DNA of 64,000 nt from Kribbella flavida DSM 17836. Its GTDB lineage: Bacteria > Actinomycetota > Actinomycetes > Propionibacteriales > Kribbellaceae. The first letter of the stretch is position 1. Every line of letters starts with the position of its first letter. This document shows positions 1 through 8,070 of the stretch, piece by piece. Below the pieces are notes generated by a model. The model was not told the origin of the DNA, made no database searches, and saw only the letters and a program-made list of their open reading frames with translations. The stretch lies in contig NC_013729.1 in NCBI RefSeq assembly GCF_000024345.1, forward strand, positions 6,324,001 through 6,388,000. Direction: 5' to 3'. The translations under genes and the position numbers were made by a program.

Positions 1-43
1 CCGTCGCCGCCCGCTGCCGGTCGCGCCGGGTGCTGGTCTCCAC
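1..43 (-). CDS. TetR-family regulator, first codons only (cut by window edge)
   Basis: Reading leftwards from a GTG at 43 gives VETSTRRDRQRAAT and then the window ends. A short Arg-rich stretch like this is typical of the N-terminus of a TetR-family regulator. A GGAAGG ribosome binding site (about 50-56 on the minus strand) precedes the GTG at suitable distance; an in-frame GTG at 49 is too close to it. The gene is divergent to the MMPL exporter and the shared intergenic region carries a large palindrome, the usual layout for a TetR repressor and its efflux target. Only 14 residues are visible, so the family call is an inference. Confidence 0.5.
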   Translation of the reverse strand, partial: METSTRRDRQRAAT

Positions 44-54
44 ACTCACCTTCC

Positions 55-115
55 TTGACAACGAACTGGGCTCGCCGTCTAGAGTGAACACCGTTAACAG
101 TTAACGGTGTTCACT
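55..115 (+). promoter_or_regulatory. Promoter with a 16-bp inverted-repeat operator for the MMPL gene
   Basis: A perfect inverted repeat has arms AGTGAACACCGTTAAC (83-98) and its complement (100-115) around one central base. A consensus -35 TTGACA lies at 55-60, and a -10-like TAGAGT at 80-85 abuts the left arm. A repressor bound here would block transcription of the exporter and, being between divergent starts, probably also control its own gene. Confidence 0.75.
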
Positions 116-155
116 CCGGCGACCACTGTTCAGGTTACGCCCTCGGGAGGGGAAC

Positions 156-2357
156 GTGTTCGAGACGCTCGGCCGGTTCAGCTACCGGCGCCGCCGCCTG
201 GTCCTCGCCCTCACCGGGGTGTTCGTGCTCGCCGCCGTGGTGTGGGGCACCGGCGTGTTCGGGTCGCTGTCCAACGGTGGGTTCGAGGCGCCGGACACCG
301 AGGCGGCCCGGGCGGTGCGGACCGTCGAGCAAACCGTCGGCCGGACCGGCACCGACGTGATCGTGCTCTACCGCAGCGACACGCGGACCGTCGCCGACCC
401 GGCGTTCCGGCACAGCGTCGAGAACCACCTGGCCGGCTTGCCCCGCGAGCAGGTGGTCGGCGTCGCGACATACTGGACGACCCGCTCCCCCGCCTTCGTC
501 GCCAAGGACCGGCACGCCACGTACGCCGTGCTGACGCTGGCCGGCGCCGATCCCGAGCAGCGGCTGAGCGCCTACCACCGGATCGCGGACCAGGTGCGGC
601 AGTCGCCGCCCGGCCTGGACGTCCGGGTGGGCGGCGAGATCGCGGTCTTCGACGAGGTGAACACCCAGACCGAGCACGACATCGTGCAGGCCGAGACGAT
701 CTCGCTGCCGATCGTGCTCGTGCTGCTGGTGGTGGTCTTCGGCGGCCTGGTGGCGGCCGGCCTGCCGCTGTTCGTCGGCGGGCTGGCGATCCTCGGCGCG
801 TTCGTGGTGCTGCGCGGGCTGAGCCTGGTGACCGACGTGTCGATCTTCTCGGTCAACATCGTCACGATGATCGGGCTCGGGCTGGCGATCGACTACGCGT
901 TGTTCATCGTCACCCGGTTCCGGGAGCAGTTGGCGGCCGGCGACGACGTGCAGGCCGCGCTGGCCACCACGATGCGCACGGCCGGCCGGACCGTCGCGTT
1001 CTCCGGCGTCACCGTCGGTGTCGCGATCTCCAGCCTGGCGCTGTTCCCGGTGATGTTCCTGCGCTCGATGGCGTACGGCGGCGTCGCGGCCGTGGCGGTC
1101 GCGATGGTTGCCGCCCTCACCGCACTACCCGCCCTGCTGGCAGTGCTCGGGCACCGGGTGAACAAGCTGCGGCTGCCCTTCCTCCAGCGGCACCGCGCCG
1201 GCGCCGAGCACGGCGCCTGGTTCCGGCTTGCGCAGAACGTGATGCGCCGCCCGATCCGCTACGTCGTCGTGCTGGTGCCGCTGCTGCTATTGCTCGGAAT
1301 CCCCTTCCTGGACGCGCAACTGGGCGGCGTGGACCATCGCGCCCTGCCGGCCGGCGCGACCAGTCGCACCGTGACGGAGACCCTGCAGCGCGACTTCGCC
1401 GGGGCGAGTGGTTCCGACGTGCTGGTCGCGGTGCGGTTCGACGCGCCCCCGGCCGATCCGCAGGCCGCGCTCGCGCCGTACGTGGCAGCGCTGCAGCAGG
1501 TCCGTGACGTCGATGCCGTCCGGGTCGGCGGTTTCAAGGACGGCGTCGCGTCCGTGCTGGTGCACACGCCGTACACCGCGCAGGAGTTGCCCGCGCGTGA
1601 CGTGGTGAAGGATGTCCGCGCCGTCGCGGCCCCGCCGGGTACGTCGGTCGAGGTCGGCGGCGAGACGGCGGCTTTGCTGGACCTGCTGCAGGTGCTGGCG
1701 GAACGGGTGCCGTGGATGGCCGGGTTCGTCGTGCTGATCACGTTCGCGCTGCTGTTCGTTGCCTTCGGCTCCATCGTGCTGCCGGCCAAGGCGCTGCTGA
1801 TGAACGTGCTCTCGCTGTCCGCGTCGTTCGGCGCGATGGTGTGGATCTTCCAGGACGGCAACCTGGCCGGCCTGCTGGACTTCACCCCGGCCGGCTTCCT
1901 GGACGCCACCAACCCGGTGCTGCTGTTCGCGGTCCTGTTCGGGTTGTCGATGGACTACGAGGTGTTCCTGCTCAGCCGGATCCGCGAGGAGTACGACCGC
2001 ACCGGCGACAACACCCGCGCCGTCGCCCTCGGCCTGCAGCGCACCGGCGGCATCATCACCAGCGCCGCCCTGCTGCTGATCATCGTGGTCGGCGCCTTCG
2101 CCACCTCGGGCATCGTGTTCGTCAAGATGATCGGCATCGGCCTGGTGATCGCCATCCTGCTCGACGCGACGGTCGTCCGGGCGCTGCTCGTGCCCGCCAC
2201 CATGCGCCTGCTCGGCCGCGCCAACTGGTGGGCACCCGCTCCCCTGGCCCGCTGGTGGTCACAGCACGGCTTCCGGGAGTCGGACGAGCCAGTCGACGCG
2301 GGTCAGGGTTGGAGCCGGACCAGGGTCCAGGTGGAGGACGAGTTGTCGCGGCGGTAG
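156..2357 (+). CDS. MMPL/RND-family membrane transporter
   Basis: A 733-aa inner-membrane exporter of the MMPL/RND superfamily, probably moving lipids or hydrophobic drugs with the proton gradient. An N-terminal membrane segment (about 14-34) is followed by an extracytoplasmic domain, a first membrane bundle (about 170-340) with the motif GLGLAIDYALF, a second extracytoplasmic domain (about 385-520) and a second bundle with GLSMDYEVFLLSRIREEY. The two halves are the internal duplication expected of the family. The GTG start at 156 has a GGGAGGGG ribosome binding site at 145-152. It is likely repressed by the divergent TetR protein through the palindrome at 83-115. Its last 55 bases overlap the 3' end of the convergent pdxH. 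The substrate cannot be read from sequence. Confidence 0.9.
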   Translation: MFETLGRFSYRRRRLVLALTGVFVLAAVVWGTGVFGSLSNGGFEAPDTEAARAVRTVEQTVGRTGTDVIVLYRSDTRTVADPAFRHSVENHLAGLPREQVVGVATYWTTRSPAFVAKDRHATYAVLTLAGADPEQRLSAYHRIADQVRQSPPGLDVRVGGEIAVFDEVNTQTEHDIVQAETISLPIVLVLLVVVFGGLVAAGLPLFVGGLAILGAFVVLRGLSLVTDVSIFSVNIVTMIGLGLAIDYALFIVTRFREQLAAGDDVQAALATTMRTAGRTVAFSGVTVGVAISSLALFPVMFLRSMAYGGVAAVAVAMVAALTALPALLAVLGHRVNKLRLPFLQRHRAGAEHGAWFRLAQNVMRRPIRYVVVLVPLLLLLGIPFLDAQLGGVDHRALPAGATSRTVTETLQRDFAGASGSDVLVAVRFDAPPADPQAALAPYVAALQQVRDVDAVRVGGFKDGVASVLVHTPYTAQELPARDVVKDVRAVAAPPGTSVEVGGETAALLDLLQVLAERVPWMAGFVVLITFALLFVAFGSIVLPAKALLMNVLSLSASFGAMVWIFQDGNLAGLLDFTPAGFLDATNPVLLFAVLFGLSMDYEVFLLSRIREEYDRTGDNTRAVALGLQRTGGIITSAALLLIIVVGAFATSGIVFVKMIGIGLVIAILLDATVVRALLVPATMRLLGRANWWAPAPLARWWSQHGFRESDEPVDAGQGWSRTRVQVEDELSRR

Positions 2358-2947
2358 GCCAGGCGGTCGTGGAGGCGGCCGGTGCGGCCTTGCCAGAACT
2401 CGAAGGCGGTGGGCTGGATGCGGTAGCCGCCCCAGAAGTACGGCGTGGCGATCTCGGTGCCTTCCGGCCACTGGCGTTCGTACGACGCGTACTGGAGGTC
2501 CAGCTCTTCGCGGGACGCCACCGGCTGGGACTGCTGGGACGCCCAGGCGCCGAGCTGGGAGCCGCGGGGACGGCCGGCGAAGTACGGGTCGACCTCTTCG
2601 GCGGGCAGCTTGCTCGCGGTGCCCTCGACGCGGACCTGGCGTTCCATCGCGTGCCAGGGGAAGACCAGCGCGCAGGCAGGGTTCGCGGCGAGGTCGTCGG
2701 CCTTGCGGGACTGCTGGTTGGTGTAGAAGACGAAGCCGCGCTCGTCCAGGCCCTTCAGCAGCACGGTCCGGGCCGACGGGCGGCCGTCGCCGCTGACCGT
2801 GGCCAGCACCATCGCGTTGGGCTCGGCCAGTCCGGCCTCGGTCGCCTGCGCGAGCCAGACACCGAACTGCTTGACCGGATCGGCGTCCACCTGGCTCTCG
2901 AGCAGTTCACCGAGGCCGTAGGTCTGCCGCATCTGTGCTAGGTCCAC
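2303..2947 (-). CDS. pdxH: Pyridoxamine 5'-phosphate oxidase
   Basis: A 214-aa FMN enzyme that oxidises pyridoxamine/pyridoxine 5'-phosphate to pyridoxal 5'-phosphate with O2, in the cytosol. The split-barrel FMN-binding region is seen in RTVLLKGLDERGFVFYTNQ and SRKADDLAANP (about 60-95). The C-terminal dimerisation signature RLHDRLAYRR and the terminal RLQP are typical of PdxH. Length is that of the family. The start is a GTG at 2947 without a strong ribosome binding site. It is convergent with, and overlaps by 55 bp, the MMPL gene. PLP made here would serve enzymes such as SerC, encoded in the same window. Confidence 0.93.
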   Translation of the reverse strand: MDLAQMRQTYGLGELLESQVDADPVKQFGVWLAQATEAGLAEPNAMVLATVSGDGRPSARTVLLKGLDERGFVFYTNQQSRKADDLAANPACALVFPWHAMERQVRVEGTASKLPAEEVDPYFAGRPRGSQLGAWASQQSQPVASREELDLQYASYERQWPEGTEIATPYFWGGYRIQPTAFEFWQGRTGRLHDRLAYRRDNSSSTWTLVRLQP

Positions 2948-2957
2948 GCTGAGAAGA

Positions 2958-3142
2958 CTAACGGCGGTCCTGCGGGCCTGGCGGCTGGTGCTGCGGGCCC
3001 GGCGGCTGGTGCTGCGGGCCCGGCCACAGACCGGGCTGCGCCTGCCGGAACTGCTGCGGGTCGCCGAACTGCTGAGGGCCGTCGAGGTAGTACGGCGGCA
3101 TCCGGTTCGCCGACTTCACGTCGGTGACCAGCCGGCGCGCAC
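2958..3142 (-). other. Gln/Pro-rich frame, probable displaced C-terminus of the next membrane protein
   Basis: This frame continues the upstream membrane protein gene if two bases are removed from GCGCGC at 3135-3140. It reads RRLVTDVKSANRMPPYYLDGP, then a Gln/Pro-rich tail with the repeat PGPQHQP twice (an exact 21-bp tandem duplication in the DNA), ending at 2958. Codon use is as GC3-rich as that of real genes here. It has no plausible ribosome binding site of its own. A basic segment directly after a membrane helix is what a cytoplasmic tail should look like, so a frameshift or sequence error in the GC dinucleotide run is the simplest reading. Confidence 0.5.
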
Positions 3143-3535
3143 CGACCACAGCAGGACCACGCCGACGAACAGCATCGAGCCGTCCAGCAGCATGACGCCG
3201 GCCCGCGGCCGGGTCCCGGGCAGCTCGAAGAGCTTGATCAGGTCGATGACCGTGCGAATGGGCAGCAGTTGGACGGCGACACCGGTGACGGCCATCAGCA
3301 GCCCGGCGCCGGTCATCACGCCGGCCCCGATCGACCGGAGCGACATCAAGACGCCGAGCACGACCGACGCGGCGAGCAGCGCCAGCAGCCAAGGCAGCGC
3401 CTCCGCCCCGACGTCGGCCATCCGCGCCGCCCGCCGGGTGTAGAGCTCGGTTCCGGCGTACGCGACGAGCGCTACGGCGGCCCAGCCCAGCAGGATGCCG
3501 AGGACAACACCGATCAGTGCGTTCGGGGTGCGCAT
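3116..3535 (-). CDS. Small integral membrane protein, possibly frameshifted near its C-terminus
   Basis: 139 aa as read, starting at ATG 3535 (MRTPNALIG); a longer frame back to 3592 lacks hydrophobic or conserved character. Four hydrophobic segments are visible (about residues 7-27, 47-66, 72-92 and 112-131). No known family was recognised. The frame stops at 3116 just after the last membrane segment, with residues RAGWSPT, while the -1 frame continues with a basic segment and a Gln/Pro-rich tail to 2958. The full product is probably about 192 aa. It is divergent from citrate synthase. Confidence 0.6.
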   Translation of the reverse strand: MRTPNALIGVVLGILLGWAAVALVAYAGTELYTRRAARMADVGAEALPWLLALLAASVVLGVLMSLRSIGAGVMTGAGLLMAVTGVAVQLLPIRTVIDLIKLFELPGTRPRAGVMLLDGSMLFVGVVLLWSVRAGWSPT

Positions 3536-3637
3536 TCTTCGAGGGTAGGGGTCGAACCGGTCACAGCTCTGTCCGGTGGGCGAGGCGGGCAACTATGCTG
3601 CCGGAGCGCCTACCGAGGACAAAGGAGTCACAGGCTG

Positions 3638-4750
3638 ATGTCAGATCCGAAGACCGAAGTTCAGCACGGCCTCGAGGGCGTCGTCGCGTTCGACACTCAG
3701 ATCGCCGAGCCGGACAAGGAGGGGTCGGCACTGCGCTACCGCGGCGTCGACATCGAGGATCTGGTCGGCCGGGTGCCGTTCGAGAACGTCTGGGGCCTGC
3801 TCGTCGACGGCGCGTTCACGCCGGGCCTGCCGCCGGCCGAGCCGTTCCCGCTGCCGGTGCACACCGGTGACGTCCGGGTCGACGTGCAGTCCGCGCTGGC
3901 CATGCTCGCGCCGGCCTGGGGCCTGCGCCCGCTGTACGACATCGACGACACCCAAGCCCGCGACGACCTGTCCCGCGCGGCCGTGATGGCGCTGTCGTAC
4001 GTCGCCCAGGCAGCCCGCGGCATCGGCCAGCCGATGGTGCCGCAGCGCGAGGTGGACAAGGCCACGACAATCACCGAGCGGTTCATGATCCGCTGGCGCG
4101 GCGAGCCCGACCCCAAGCACGTCAAGGCGGTCGACGCGTACTGGACCTCCGCCGCCGAGCACGGCATGAACGCCTCCACGTTCACCGCCCGGGTGATCGC
4201 ATCCACCGGCGCCGACGTGGCCGCCGCCCTGTCGGGTGCGGTCGGCGCGATGTCGGGCCCGCTGCACGGCGGCGCCCCGGCCCGGGTGCTGACGATGATC
4301 GAGGGCGTCGAGAAGAGCGGCGACGCCCGCGCGTACGTGAAGGGTCTGCTGGACGCCGGCGAACGGCTGATGGGCTTCGGCCACCGCGTCTACCGCGCCG
4401 AGGACCCGCGGGCCCGGGTGCTCCGCCGGACGGCGCGCGAGCTGGACGCGCCGCGCTACGAGGTCGCCGAGGCGCTGGAGCAGGCGGCTCTGTCCGAGCT
4501 GCGCGAGCGGCGCCCGGACCGGGTGCTGGAGACGAACGTGGAGTTCTGGGCCGCGATCGTGCTCGACTTCGCCGAGGTCCCGCCGCACATGTTCACCTCG
4601 ATGTTCACCTGCGCGCGGACCGCCGGCTGGAGCGCCCACGTGCTGGAGCAGAAGCGCACCGGCCGGCTGATCCGCCCGTCCGCCGTGTACTCCGGCCCCG
4701 CCACCCGCCCCGCCACCTCGATCGAAGGCTGGGACGACTCCTGGGCCTGA
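3638..4750 (+). CDS. citA: Citrate synthase 2 (CitA type)
   Basis: A 370-aa enzyme condensing acetyl-CoA and oxaloacetate to citrate. The two catalytic histidines are seen as H210 in GPLHGGAP and H249 in GFGHRVYRAEDPR, and the catalytic aspartate as D310 in VLDFAEVP. These are the conserved triad of the family. The length matches the short actinobacterial citrate synthase 2 (M. tuberculosis CitA) rather than the roughly 430-aa GltA. The ATG at 3638 is preceded by AAAGGAG at 3621-3627; the open frame extends further upstream, but nothing there resembles the family. The 3' end is closed by the hairpin at 4778-4821. Confidence 0.95.
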   Translation: MSDPKTEVQHGLEGVVAFDTQIAEPDKEGSALRYRGVDIEDLVGRVPFENVWGLLVDGAFTPGLPPAEPFPLPVHTGDVRVDVQSALAMLAPAWGLRPLYDIDDTQARDDLSRAAVMALSYVAQAARGIGQPMVPQREVDKATTITERFMIRWRGEPDPKHVKAVDAYWTSAAEHGMNASTFTARVIASTGADVAAALSGAVGAMSGPLHGGAPARVLTMIEGVEKSGDARAYVKGLLDAGERLMGFGHRVYRAEDPRARVLRRTARELDAPRYEVAEALEQAALSELRERRPDRVLETNVEFWAAIVLDFAEVPPHMFTSMFTCARTAGWSAHVLEQKRTGRLIRPSAVYSGPATRPATSIEGWDDSWA

Positions 4751-4777
4751 CCAAACCTCACCGCTTGCTGGGCCTGA

Positions 4778-4821
4778 GCTGAGCGAGGCTCGTCGCTCCG
4801 CAGCGGCGAGGCACGCTCAGC
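4778..4821. terminator. Bidirectional terminator hairpin between citA and the AraC gene
   Basis: Nested stems: GCTGAGCG (4778-4785) pairs with CGCTCAGC (4814-4821), and inside it CTCGTCGCT (4789-4797) pairs with AGCGGCGAG (4802-4810) with one G-U pair and a 4-base loop. It covers the stop codon of the convergent AraC gene and can serve both genes. Confidence 0.75.
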
Positions 4822-5632
4822 CGGCTCTGTCCTCGCTCGGCAGGCGGCCGGTGCGCTGCTTGTACTGGCGGCTGAAGTAGGGGACGTCGGTGTAGCCGAG
4901 GGCGGCGGCCGTCCGGGTGACGGTCATGCCGCTCTCGGTCAGCAGCTGGTGGGCGCGGTCGATCCTTGCCTGAATCAAGTACTGCGCCGGCGAGCGGCCG
5001 TGCTGGGCAACGAACCGCCGGGTGAACTGCGCCCGCGACAGGGCGGCCGCGGCGGCCATCTCCGCGACGGACCAGTCCCGACCGGGGTCCTGGCGGATGA
5101 GCTGAGCGACCTCGTCGATCGCCGCGTCCGACGCCGACTGCCCAGAGCGGTGCGCGGCCTCCCAGATGCTGCACAGGATCTGCTCCAGGCACAGCTCCGC
5201 CTGCCGTAGCCCGAGCCGGTCCTGGCCACCGGCCGCGTCCTGCCTCCGGTACGCCGCGTCGCAGGCCTTCGCCAGGGCGCCGAGCAGCACCCGGTCCGGC
5301 ACGTCGCCCCACCGCACCTCGGGCACCACCGACGCCGGACCGTCGCCGTCGGGCTCGAAGTGCATGCCGAACACGAGCAGGCGCCGGCGCGGATCGTGCT
5401 GGGCCCTCGGCGCGTCCCCCGGCGCGAAGACCGCGCAGGTCCCGGGCGCCAGGTCGCGGGTCCGGCCGTCGAGCTCGATCCGGCCGATGCCGTCGAGTAC
5501 GCACCAGAGCAGGTGGTCCGGCAACGGCCGAGACACCCACGACCACCCGGGCTCGCAGCGCCAGAACGTCGGCGGCGTCAGCAGGCGCAAGCGCACCGGC
5601 GTACCGGTGTCGAGGGATCGGTGGTGCGTCAA
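4817..5632 (-). CDS. AraC-family transcriptional regulator
   Basis: 271 aa if started at the TTG at 5632, which has AGGGAG 7 bases upstream; a GTG at 5686 would add 18 poorly conserved residues. The N-terminal part is a cupin-like sensor domain (about 10-140; WRCEPGWSWVSRPLPDHLLW then a jelly-roll pattern). The C-terminal 100 residues are the double helix-turn-helix of AraC/XylS proteins, with WSVAEMAAAAALSRAQFTRR and the second-HTH signature TRTAAALGYTDVPYFSRQYK. It is divergent from the dioxygenase at 5734 and probably controls it in response to a small ligand, perhaps a sugar. Confidence 0.88.
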   Translation of the reverse strand: MTHHRSLDTGTPVRLRLLTPPTFWRCEPGWSWVSRPLPDHLLWCVLDGIGRIELDGRTRDLAPGTCAVFAPGDAPRAQHDPRRRLLVFGMHFEPDGDGPASVVPEVRWGDVPDRVLLGALAKACDAAYRRQDAAGGQDRLGLRQAELCLEQILCSIWEAAHRSGQSASDAAIDEVAQLIRQDPGRDWSVAEMAAAAALSRAQFTRRFVAQHGRSPAQYLIQARIDRAHQLLTESGMTVTRTAAALGYTDVPYFSRQYKQRTGRLPSEDRAG

Positions 5633-5733
5633 AAGCTCAACTCCCTGCGCTGTTCGTCCGTCGTGGTCGGACGTCTGCAATCCCACACTAGTTGTGCTGC
5701 CGGAACGGCGGTGCTGAGCTGCGGGAGGTTGGG

Positions 5734-6567
5734 ATGAGCGTTTCGTTCAAGGAGCAGTTCGCCACCTACGGGTATCTGGTGGTGCGCGGCCTGTTCGGTG
5801 CCGACGAGGTCGAGCGGCTGCGCGACCACTACATGGAGCTGCGCCGCCGCGGCTCGTACGAAGGTGATCTGGTCGGCGTCGCGCCGACGAGCCGGGACCC
5901 GCTGCGCAGGTACCCGCGGATGGCGCAGATGCACCGGTGGGACGAGGTGTCGCTGCAGTGGCTGATCGACGACCGGCTGGACGAGGTGATGACGGCCCTG
6001 CTCGGGCGTTCGCCGTACGCGGTGCAGACGATGCTCTACTTCAAGCCGCCGGGGTCCCGCGGGCAGGCACTGCACCAGGACAACTTCTACCTCAGGGCCG
6101 AGCCGGGCACCTGCGTGGCGGCCTGGATGGCGCTGGACCGGGTGGACCAGGAGAACGGCTGCCTCGAGGTGGTGCCGGGCAGTCACCGCTGGCCCATCCT
6201 GTGCACGGAGAAGGCCGACACCAAGGTCAGCTTCACCGACGTCACCGTGCCGGTGCCGGAGCAGAACACCGCCGTACCGGTGGAGATGGAGCCGGGTGAC
6301 GTGCTGTTCTTCCACGGGGCTCTGGTGCACGGCAGCGCGCCCAACGTGACCACTGACCGCTTCCGGCGCGCGCTGATCGGCCACTACATCCAGGGTGAAG
6401 CCCAGCAGGTCGCGAAGTACTACCACCCCGCGCTACGGATGGACGGTACGCCGCTGGAGCTGGCGGTCGCCGAGGGCGGCGGGGCGTGCGGCAAGTGGGT
6501 CGAGGGCGAGGACGGACCGGTTGTCGTGCTCACCGGGCGGGAGACGGTGATCCGTAAGCACGAGTAG
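5734..6567 (+). CDS. Phytanoyl-CoA dioxygenase (PhyH) family protein
   Basis: A 277-aa Fe(II)/2-oxoglutarate oxygenase of the PhyH family, which hydroxylates small molecules while decarboxylating 2-oxoglutarate. The metal-binding HxD is seen in ALHQDNFYLRAEPG and the distal His in FFHGALVHGSAPN; the Arg in TTDRFRRALIGHY is the likely 2-oxoglutarate ligand. Start at ATG 5734, with GGGAGG at 5723-5728. It lies opposite an AraC regulator with a 101-bp intergenic region, a common pairing for catabolic dioxygenases in actinobacteria. The substrate is unknown. Confidence 0.88.
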   Translation: MSVSFKEQFATYGYLVVRGLFGADEVERLRDHYMELRRRGSYEGDLVGVAPTSRDPLRRYPRMAQMHRWDEVSLQWLIDDRLDEVMTALLGRSPYAVQTMLYFKPPGSRGQALHQDNFYLRAEPGTCVAAWMALDRVDQENGCLEVVPGSHRWPILCTEKADTKVSFTDVTVPVPEQNTAVPVEMEPGDVLFFHGALVHGSAPNVTTDRFRRALIGHYIQGEAQQVAKYYHPALRMDGTPLELAVAEGGGACGKWVEGEDGPVVVLTGRETVIRKHE

Positions 6568-6608
6568 CGCGGGTGCTGCTCTGCTGCCTGCCGTGCCTGT
6601 CCCGGTCG

Positions 6609-7091
6609 CTACGGGCGGGGCTGCGGTTTGCCGGGGAGTCCGCGCTCGCGTTCGTGACGCAGGTACAGGCCCGCTGCGGTCGAGACGCTGGTGAACAGCC
6701 AGACGGCCACTCCGGCGTCGTCGGCCACGCCGATGATCGGCAGAAGCTCGGGCAGCACGTCGATTGGTGAGACCAGGTAGAGCAAAGCGAAGCCCCACAA
6801 GGCCATCCGGCTCGTCGGCAGACCGGGGTACTCCCCGCTGCGCGCAGCCTTCAGCAGCCGGGGCAGCGCACGGGCTCGCTCGACGACGTCGCCGACCGGC
6901 TCCGGCTCCCCGTTGGCGATCCGGCGCCGGCGTACTCGCGCCCGCCGCAGAAAGCCGAAACCCACCGCCGCCGCACCGAGCACCAGCAGGGTCACGCCCA
7001 TGCCGGTCACCGGAGCGCCGATCGAGTTGGCGTCGCGGTTCGCCAGGGCTACCACCCCCAGCAAGCACAGCAGCCCACCGAAGATCACCAT
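6609..7091 (-). CDS. DUF1232 (YkvA-like) membrane protein
   Basis: 160 aa. Two membrane segments lie near the N-terminus (about 2-18 and 30-48), followed by the basic stretch RRARVRRRR. The DUF1232 domain is in the second half, with the recognisable LLYLVSPIDVLPELLPIIGV followed by ADDAGVAVWL. The family's role is unknown; YkvA-like proteins are small inner-membrane proteins. It is convergent with the PhyH gene, 41 bp apart, without an obvious strong terminator. Confidence 0.8.
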   Translation of the reverse strand: MVIFGGLLCLLGVVALANRDANSIGAPVTGMGVTLLVLGAAAVGFGFLRRARVRRRRIANGEPEPVGDVVERARALPRLLKAARSGEYPGLPTSRMALWGFALLYLVSPIDVLPELLPIIGVADDAGVAVWLFTSVSTAAGLYLRHERERGLPGKPQPRP

Positions 7092-7150
7092 CCGGCAACT
7101 CTAGTGCCGTCGAGTCCCACCCGCCCGCCGAGCGGGCCGAAGCCGGTCGG

Positions 7151-7301
7151 CCGTTCGGCGGGCGGGCGTTCAGCGGGCGGGCGTTCGGGGGCGGGCGTTT
7201 GGCGGGCGCGCGTTCAGCGGCCCGGCCGCTCGGTAGCCCGGCCGTTCGCTGGGCGGCCGTCCGCAGGGCGGCCGCTCGCAGGGCGGCCGCTCGCGGGGCG
7301 G
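7151..7301. repeat. Ten degenerate 15-bp tandem repeats
   Basis: Ten units, nine of 15 bp and one of 16, follow the pattern (C/G)CGTTCGGCGGGCGG with scattered substitutions. The last units (7257-7301) are nearly identical to each other. A 15-base period is what pentapeptide-repeat genes have, and the minus strand gives runs such as RAAALRAAAL, but no start, stop or codon pattern supports a gene. The array fills the gap between the DUF1232 and SRPBCC genes. Confidence 0.8.
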
Positions 7302-7369
7302 CCGGGGAGTTCCGGGGTCGGGCCCGGAGTTCTCCGCGGCAGGGACCTCCCCGACGTGGCTGGTCTCTG

Positions 7370-7861
7370 TCAGGCCCCTTCCGCGACAGTGACGATCCTG
7401 TGGAGAGCGGCGCGCATGTAGCGGGTCCAGAACGGTTTGAAGGGTCCGGCGAGGATCCAGCGGCGGCCGGGCCGCGGTTTGAACTCGTAGCACCAGCGGA
7501 CGAGAGTGCCTGAACCGTCCGTGCTGAAGGTCCACTCGCCACGGACGCCGTACGCCAGCCGGCCGAGCACGTTCGTGAAGTCGGTCAACTCGTACGCGAA
7601 ACTGCGGCCCTCGGCGTACTCCGTGAGCGTCTCCGTGGCGCGCGACCCGTCGTCGAACACTGGGTTCCGGCTGGGGCCGACGTGGTCCCAGGCCTCGGTC
7701 TGGTTGTCGACGCGGGCAACACCCGGAAACGGCCGGACAGCCTGGAACACACTCGGCAGATCGATGGGCACGATGCGGTCGAAGGCTTCGGTGGGCGTCA
7801 GCCGACTCCGCCGCTGCACGGTGATCGGTACGGTGCGGTCGGTGTCCCGGATCAATGTCAT
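7370..7861 (-). CDS. SRPBCC (polyketide cyclase/dehydrase-like) family protein
   Basis: 163 aa from ATG 7861 (MTLIRDTDRT); the open frame extends upstream to 8011, but that part is Pro-rich and unlike the family. The pattern of a START/SRPBCC fold is visible: N-terminal strand, FDRIVPIDLPSVFQ helix region, GSRATETLTEY, YELTDFTNVLG and GEWTFSTDGSGTLVRWCYEFKP, then a long C-terminal helix ending MRAALHRIVTVAEG. Such proteins bind a hydrophobic small molecule in the cytosol. The specific ligand is unknown. It is divergent from serC. Confidence 0.75.
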   Translation of the reverse strand: MTLIRDTDRTVPITVQRRSRLTPTEAFDRIVPIDLPSVFQAVRPFPGVARVDNQTEAWDHVGPSRNPVFDDGSRATETLTEYAEGRSFAYELTDFTNVLGRLAYGVRGEWTFSTDGSGTLVRWCYEFKPRPGRRWILAGPFKPFWTRYMRAALHRIVTVAEGA

Positions 7862-8070
7862 GCCTCGATCGTCAGTTGTGCCAGCACCGACAGCCAGCAC
7901 CTCCGCCGGCGGTAGGACTCGCAGTACCACCGTGCCAGCTGGTGCTGGCGGCCGACCGGGTGTCCGGCGCTCGGGGGTCTTTGGGGGTGGCGTGCCGGAG
8001 GTGTGGAACACTAGGAGCTGCTGACAGCGTCGTCGGCGAGGAACCAGCCAGACGACGAAGGGAACCGCTG

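Noticed and set aside
7104..7421. Plus-strand gene with AGRPL repeats
   Set aside because: The repeats come from the 15-bp array and the frame then runs antisense into the SRPBCC gene; no start signal.
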